NCBI RefSeq assembly: GCF_024139115.2
Contig: NC_085141.1
Span: 129,145,822 to 129,209,821, forward strand
Length of the DNA: 64,000 bases
Direction of reading: 5' to 3'
From: Armigeres subalbatus
Taxonomy: Eukaryota; Arthropoda; Insecta; Diptera; Culicidae
The position numbers and the translations under genes were made by a program. Shown here in pieces: positions 58,311-64,000 of the stretch (its first letter is position 1; every line of letters starts with the position of its first letter). The notes beneath the pieces are model-generated. The model did no database searches. It was not told the DNA's origin and saw only the letters and a program-made list of their open reading frames with translations.

Positions 58311-59022
58311 TGCACACTTTCATGCTATATTGGGGTACACTTTACGATTGCAAAAATCGGGGACCGTCACGAAAATATAATATACTTTAAACTTTAATAT
58401 CTCAGCCGTTTCTCGATGGATTTTCATTTTTTTTTGGACCATTCGATCAAGGATGAGTCAACGCTTCTTTGTATTTATATGAAAATACTGATTTTTGACT
58501 ATTCATTATCGATAATTTATTAAAAGTTTAGAAAAAGGTAAACTAACCAATCACGTACATGCATCACTAGCACAGACATCAAAAATCAATCACTTGCGGG
58601 TTTGGATCTAATCCTCAGTTTAAACAAGATTACACGCAGAGCAGACGCATCAAAGCGATCGCAGCGGAGCGGACACAGCATCACGGAGGCGCTGGTAACA
58701 TTTCCAATGGAAATCCATCGCATTGGTGGTGGTGCTCAATGTGTTACTGCAGATTATTCACCTCAACGAACCAGCATTTCATATGAAGACACGGTTGACT
58801 ATAAAAATAGCACTATTGCCATCCCGCACCGCCAGTGCCGATGCTGAAAATTTAATACGAATTGTGGTGTCAGTTAGTTGGAAAGGCGCATTGGAGAAAC
58901 AAAATTAGTTCTTCTCAGGACCAAAATTTTATGGAAAGAAAGAGTTAATTGCGAAAATGTACTGTTTCGGTGCCCTTGGGATTGGCGTGGTAGCTTTGTT
59001 GCTGTAAGTGTTCCATCCATTC

Positions 59023-59098
59023 AAATTTACCGCATCATCTCCTTCCGACGCGCTATCAAATTCGCTATTTACAATTGAGTTTTGCACTTTGAAGAAAG
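59023..59098. repeat. dispersed repeat (GCATCATCTCC), copy 1
   Basis: Related to 63193-63268 and 63443-63520 (CATCATCTCC.TC..ACGCGC, then CAACTTTCTGTCGTCGCC in the other two). Confidence 0.55.
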
Positions 59099-59493
59099 TT
59101 TATTTTGGATAGTCAGATCAACCGTCTTTTGTATAAAATCAATGAAGACGCCACCTCAGCGGAAACTATCTACAGCAACCACCCATCGGTGAACGTCGCT
59201 TGGACAGACAGATGCCAAGAGATAATGTTTGGTATTATGAAGAAACTTCGTCTTAGTAGTAGTAAAATTCTTCTTTATTTAAACATTTTTTGTTCTACAA
59301 TTTTTTTTAAACATGTACAGTGATCGGTCGGCTTGGCCCTCCAACTTCAATTTTAATTATTATTATTATTATTTTTATGTTGTTACTAAATTTTTAAAAT
59401 ATGATGTATCATGACGGGGGGGCTAGTGTGTTTTTTAAAATTTGATAACCTAACTACTATGTACACTAATATTTACAATAAAAATTTGATAAC

Positions 59494-61600
59494 CTAGATT
59501 GGAACTAGCGCCCTAATTGGAGCCTGATCCGAATGCAAGCAACGGACCCTAAACTTTTCTTTACACTCACCAAAGCGTTCATGTAAAGTCTTTATTCCGG
59601 CCAGGCGGTGGACTTCGGATGTCCTGGGAGGGGTGTTGAAGATCATCCTCAGGAATTTGTTTTGGACCCGTCGAAGTTTGAGGTGGTGGGTTTTGGCGCA
59701 GCTCTCCCAGACCGGCATGCCATATTCGATCACAGGGTGGATGTTTTGTTTGTAGACAGCAAGCTTATTTTTCAGGGACAATGACGACCGGCGGTTGATC
59801 AAAGGGTACAGCACTTTCAGCAACACGTTACACTTTGTCACCGTTTTGTCAACCTGTTGCCTGAAAATAAGCTTGCTGTCGAGGGTCAAGCCAAGGTAGT
59901 CGGCCTCATTGGCCCATTCCACAGTTGCCATTCAATGGCACGAGGATGATTTTACAGTCCCCAGGCGGAACATGTTTAGGGGATTTGGAGTGGGGGAAAA
60001 TGATGACCTGGGTCTTCGCCGCGTTGATACAGATCTTCCAGCTGGTGAGGTACTCTGTCAGGGCATCCAGGACCGTTGAAGTTTTGCCACTAGCGCTCTG
60101 ATCACTCTACCGTTGTAGACGATGGAGGTGTCATCTGCGAACAGAGACAGAATGCCGCCTTCTGGAGGTTCTGGCATGTCGGAGGTGAACAGATTGAAAA
60201 GCAGGGCCCGAGGATATTGCCCTGGGGACGCCTGCAACAATGTTGTGCGCATTGGAACTCGCTCCGCTGATTGAGACCCGGAATGTCCTTGCCGACAGGT
60301 AATTGTTGATGATTTGCACCAGGTAGCTGGGAAGATTGTAGTTTGTACACCAGGCCATCATGCCATACATTGTCAAATGCCTTCTCGACATCGAGTAAGG
60401 CCATGGCGGATGTTTTTAAGACAAACTTGTTCCATCTGAGGACGTTGGGAGCTCGAGTCAGTTGGTGTACAGTTGACCGACCGCGTGGGAAACCAAGCTG
60501 TTCCTCGAGCAAGATGTTGAGATTTTCGGCAGACTCAAGTAACCGATGATGAATAGCTTTTTCGAATAGCTTGGATAATCCTGAGAGAAGGCTGATGGGA
60601 CGATAGCTTTTGGGTGAGGAAGGATCCTTCCCAGGCTTCCGGATGGGGATGACTTTCGCTGACTTCCAGGCCGATGGGAAGTAGCTGAGCCGGAGACACT
60701 GATTAAAGATCAGCGAGAGGTGCTCAAAGAACGGAGCACTCATGTGTTTGAGCTCGAGATTCAGGATGCTGTCGAAGCCTGGGGCCTTCATATTCTTCGA
60801 TGATTTGATATAGGCCGTCAATTCGCCAGCTGAGATCTCCAACTCCTCCGAGAAGTCGTTGGGAATCAAATGGATGTTGTTAGCATGCTCGTTGACGGCT
60901 GCTTCGTGTGGATTGACGATGTTCTGCCCAAGATTGTGTGAGCTGACGAAGTGACGACCTATTTCAGCGACCTTCTCTGCAGGAGTTATTTAGCGATCCT
61001 TAGAGCCATTATTGTCTAGTGGGATCAAAGGTGGAATGGGCCGAGGCTTGGATTTTAGAATTTTGGTCATTTTCCAGAACGGCTTAGCATAATCTGGGAG
61101 AGTGCGGATCTTATTCGAGAAGTCGTTATTTTTGAGGTCCACCATTCTGGCCTTGATATTTTTTGTGATTCGATTGCAGCGTGCCTTAAGTTCAGGCAGT
61201 CCAGTACGCTGAAACTGCCTGCGAGTGACATTCCGCAATCGAATCAAATCTTTGGTGAGTGTATCGATGTTTAAGGTGTTGCTTACCTGCCGAGCCGTCG
61301 ATACATGTTGCTCTCGGGCCGTCGTGATCGCCTCCTCGATAGCGCAAAGCTGGCGGTCGATACTTTCCGGCGTCTCCGGACGCACCTCGTAATCGACGGT
61401 GTTATCGACGCACTGCTGGAACCGCTGCCAGTTCACCCGATGGTAGTTTCGCCGTAACTGCTGGTGCCGATTGACCGAGGAGCCCAGTTCCGCCACCACC
61501 GGATAGTGATCCGAACTGAGCTTCTGGTAAACGACCGGCTGCGAGACGTGGTCACTCAGGTTTGTTATGTATAGGTCGAGGGTTGCGTGGACACCGGACC
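59494..61600 (-). pseudogene. Jockey-like ORF2 remnant (endonuclease end and RT)
   Basis: It starts within the endonuclease (ATLDLYITNLSDHVSQ, SSDHYPVVAEL), then the linker to a stop at 60990. RT follows in frame pieces: 60869-60102 (IPIRKPGKDPSSPKSYRPIS, LLDVEKAFDNVWH), 60252-60058 with the catalytic FADDTS (near 60127-60144), and 59931-59494 with the C-terminal VIEYGMPVWES. A stop and at least two frameshifts make it inactive, but the protein similarity is well kept, so decay is recent. Confidence 0.85.
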
Positions 61601-62696
61601 AGGAGGAGGGAGCGGGGGCCATTCGCTGGTGGATGGTGCCGACGATGCTGGAGCTTGGACCGATGCAGCTGCCGCTGCCAGTCGCTTGTGCGGCTGTAGT
61701 GATGGGAGTATTGGAATCACACGACGGGGAGCTGGGATAGCTGGAAAGTTTACCTCGTTGATTACAGGAACACGGTTCTTCTTCAGAATGGTCCTGGTAG
61801 AAGCCTTCTTCCGGATTTCCAGAAACTCGGCTCGCTTTGGGCAGCCCTTTGTGGTGGCCCGATGTTTGTCGCCACAGTTGGCGCACTTGGGATCGGCACC
61901 TTCCATTTTGTCGCACTCGTCAGTCGGATGGGGTTCGCCACACTTGTTGCAGCGCGGCTTCATGCGGCAGTTCCTGGTGCCGTGCCCGAAATTGAAGCAG
62001 TTGGTGCATTGCGTGACATCGCGGCCGATATCGCTCCCAGTCAATGACGGTGTAATTTATAACGCCAACCAGCTTCAGGTCCTTCCAGGTAGTGGAGCCG
62101 TGCTCCAGATGGATCAGGTAAAGCTGGTCGCGATATCTCCTCGCCTTGTCGTGACGAGCGATCTTGTGCACGGCTACTGGCTTCAGTCCGCAACTTTCAA
62201 GCTCTGCTTGGAGCTCTTCCTCCTTCATGTCGTGAAGTCCTGGCAGCAAAGCCTTGAGCGGCTTCGTGCCGGGGTGGTCATGAGTGTAGTACTCATACTT
62301 GTGGACCTCGAGGAACTCCACGACGGATTGATGATGGTCCTTGTTTGCCGGTATCACTTTCACGCCCTCGCAGCAGAGCCGAAAAGTACATTTCAGCCCC
62401 TTAGCCCTTAGCTGGCGAATTTTTGGGCGTAAATCAGGCGGATCGCCCTTCACAAACACGGGCGGGCACTTCTCCTTCCGCTCCGGTTGCACCTGCGGCA
62501 GCTGCGATTGCTGCTTCTTCCTCTTTTTCGGCGGATTGCCGGCGTCATCAAGCGGCAACGGCGAGAACACGTTGCTCTGCAAATGCTGCTTGGAGGGGTT
62601 ACCCGCGCCTCCAAGAGCAGTGCGCTTAGGCACTTTTCCAGCGACCGAATCGGCCACCAAGTCTCCCATGACGGGTGCGGGAGAAAATAACGCCAA
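61565..62696 (-). pseudogene. Jockey-like ORF1 (nucleic-acid-binding Gag-like protein), one frameshift
   Basis: 62696-61920 gives a basic N-terminus and a PRE_C2HC-like region (GLHDMKEEELQAELESCGL, then KDLKLVGVINYTV). A one-base shift near 62040 leads to 62044-61565 with zinc knuckles CTNCFNFGHGTRNC, CNKCGEPHPTDEC and a third beginning CANCGDKH. A Pro/Ser-rich tail follows. Such proteins package LINE RNA. At its end the sequence passes directly into the endonuclease C-terminus, marking the deletion. Confidence 0.85.
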
Positions 62697-62858
62697 CGCG
62701 ACGAAGCGAAAACGTAAACAGCGAACGAACGAGAAAAAACACTTGGAAAAAATACGTGAGCAAAAAACACGACCCTACGTGCTGCTGTCTCGAACTGGAA
62801 TGCGTCGAAACTTCGTCTTGAGCAGAGCATCTTTCTTATATCTAATTAAGTAATTCCA

Positions 62859-62936
62859 TTAGCCCCGCACCTTCATTAATCGTTATTAGTGCACATTATA
62901 TTTATACCATATCAGATCACAAAGGGGCGGGGCTAA
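62859..62936. mobile_element. small inverted-end repeat (TTAGCCCCGC)
   Basis: TTAGCCCCGC at 62859 and GCGGGGCTAA ending 62936 bound 78 bp of AT-rich sequence next to the LINE target site. Probably a tiny MITE. Confidence 0.45.
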
Positions 62937-63192
62937 CGGGCTTAATTCATTGAATACAAGAAAGCTGCTTTCTGGCGCGCGCGAGCCATATTGATCGGGA
63001 TCCCACAAAGAGTGGTTCGACATTTGATGCATCGGATCGGACACAGCAGCACGAAAGCGTTAGTAGCAGTGGCAATGCTGAAAATTGAATCCAAATGTTG
63101 GAGGCTTCGCGAAAAATCATCGAGTGGCGGTCGGACAGTTTCAACGCAAGGTGCCGACAAGCGTTTGGATGCAGTTAGTTATTCATTTAAAC

Positions 63193-63268
63193 AAATTTAT
63201 TGCATCATCTCCCTCCGACACGCGTTTGTAATTCTGCTACCGAAGAGCAACTTTCTGTCGTCGCCAAA
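63193..63268. repeat. dispersed repeat (GCATCATCTCC), copy 2
   Basis: TTATTGCATCATCTCCCTCC, ACGCGTTTGT and CAACTTTCTGTCGTCGCCAA match 63443-63520. Confidence 0.75.
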
Positions 63269-64000
63269 TGATAAATTTCGCATTAAGAAGAAAATTCTCG
63301 GATCTACCTTCCCTTGTGTAAAAAATGGTGCAGCAGATCCAATATATTTTCAATAATGCCACTTTTCATTCCCTAACATAAAAAAAAAACAAAATATTGT
63401 GAGGAAATTTATTTACTACTACTGACGCCAGCCATTCTAACTAACTTATTGCATCATCTCCCTTCAACGCGCGCTTGTTATTCTACTACTAAAGGACAAC
63501 TTTCTGTCGTCGCCAATCGATTCAGTTTTGCTTTACGAAAGAGAAAGAGACACAAACTATGATTACAAATACCGTGCAAACCCATATTTCGGACGCATTG
63601 AAACTTCGGACGCCTGACTTTGTACGGAGTTTTTTGAAATATTTCGCTTGAAATCTGTCAATAAGCTCGTTGAAAGAACTGCATATTTAAATGGAAATTT
63701 AACATAATTCTACCGTAGTTAGCCATGTTATTTTAAATTGATTGTTTATTCGACTGTCGTACGAAACAAGTTATCAAGAAAAAACAATGTTTGCATTCCA
63801 AGTTTTATTTGAAACAGCTGTCCGAAGTTCGAGTTCGAAGTGTCCGAAATATGAATCAGTGCGTGCAAGTGTCCGAAGTTAGATTACAGAAGAAGACAAT
63901 TTATTTCAATGATAGTGAAATTTCTAGACTCAAAGGAATAAATATTAAGCAATCAACCATATTTAGTGTCCCTTCCAACATTTAATTAATTCTGTTTGAA
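63269..64000. other. no recognised gene; holds repeat copy 3
   Basis: Apart from the repeat copy at 63443-63520, I see only AT-rich sequence. Short motifs near 63800-63890 repeat GTCCGAAGTT in tandem-like fashion. Confidence 0.45.
63443..63520. repeat. dispersed repeat (GCATCATCTCC), copy 3
   Basis: Same family as 63193-63268, about 250 bp downstream in the same orientation. Confidence 0.75.

Larger units (their letters stand above)
59255..62806 (-). mobile_element. Jockey-like LINE, internally deleted, with 13-bp target duplication
   Basis: GAAACTTCGTCTT flanks the element (59242-59254 and 62807-62819). On the minus strand it runs from a 5' region at 62806 through ORF1 (62696-61565), a truncated ORF2 (about 61600-59494) and a 3' end with AATAAA (complement at 59276-59281). 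The 3.55-kb length is short for Jockey because the N-terminal endonuclease is missing. ORF1 with three zinc knuckles and ORF2 without RNase H fit Jockey. Confidence 0.88.

Noticed and set aside
60990..61916. Single 308-codon protein on the minus strand
   Set aside because: Its first third is the wrong-frame reading of ORF1; only the part after about 61600 is real LINE ORF2 sequence.

Overview
This is repeat-dense DNA from an insect, most likely a culicine mosquito of Aedes type. The evidence is the repertoire: a tRNA-derived SINE that matches what I remember of Feilai, a second tRNA-derived SINE, hairpin MITEs, R1-, I- and Jockey-type LINEs, a Ty3/gypsy element, and the AT-rich, microsatellite-laden spacers between them. 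I see no convincing complete host gene. Two stretches near 30.75-31.49 kb might be exons of a minus-strand host gene.

Layout. 0.2-11.7 kb: a complete minus-strand Ty3/gypsy LTR retrotransposon (LTRs 197-1579 and 10359-11676, 4-bp target duplication CATC), with gag, a canonical A AAA AAC frameshift site, and a protease-RT-RNaseH-integrase pol. 11.7-19.4 kb: dead LINE fragments, a 0.7-kb foldback and a hairpin MITE. 19.4-23.7 kb: a dead I-type LINE (endonuclease, RT, RNase H) cut by three later insertions. 23.9-25.5 kb: an orphan transposon end, a foldback rich in ATCGATTA motifs, and (TA)n tracts. 26.1-26.4 kb: a Feilai-like SINE with a perfect 14-bp target duplication.

The most interesting unit is 26948-30736, a complete Transib/RAG1-like DNA transposon. 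It has CACTATG ends, a 5-bp CATTG target duplication, and a four-exon transposase of about 681 residues. The transposase shows the RAG1-type D-D-E triad, a C-x2-C pair and an H-x4-H pair. Its two ends share a heptamer and an inner block whose spacing differs by exactly 11 bp, and can be read as 12 versus 23 bp. The reading frame is broken only by one surplus A in each of two A runs.

34.5-44.5 kb: a 4.4-kb element in TTAA sites built from inverted arrays of 150-bp repeats, then an element with CGGGGAA-repeat ends, tandem arrays, and LINE pieces. 45.6-46.6 kb: a 1-kb trinucleotide array that changes from GTA to GTG to GAT. 47-54 kb: a hairpin MITE and an internally deleted R1-clade LINE sitting inside an (AC)n tract. 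53.5-58.3 kb: several non-autonomous DNA elements with clean target duplications, and a tRNA-derived SINE. 59.3-62.8 kb: a minus-strand, internally deleted Jockey-like LINE with a 13-bp target duplication.

The genes do not form a pathway. The window is a nest of independent mobile elements, several inserted into one another, so their relative ages can be read. All calls come from reading the sequence. Family names rest on remembered motifs, not searches.
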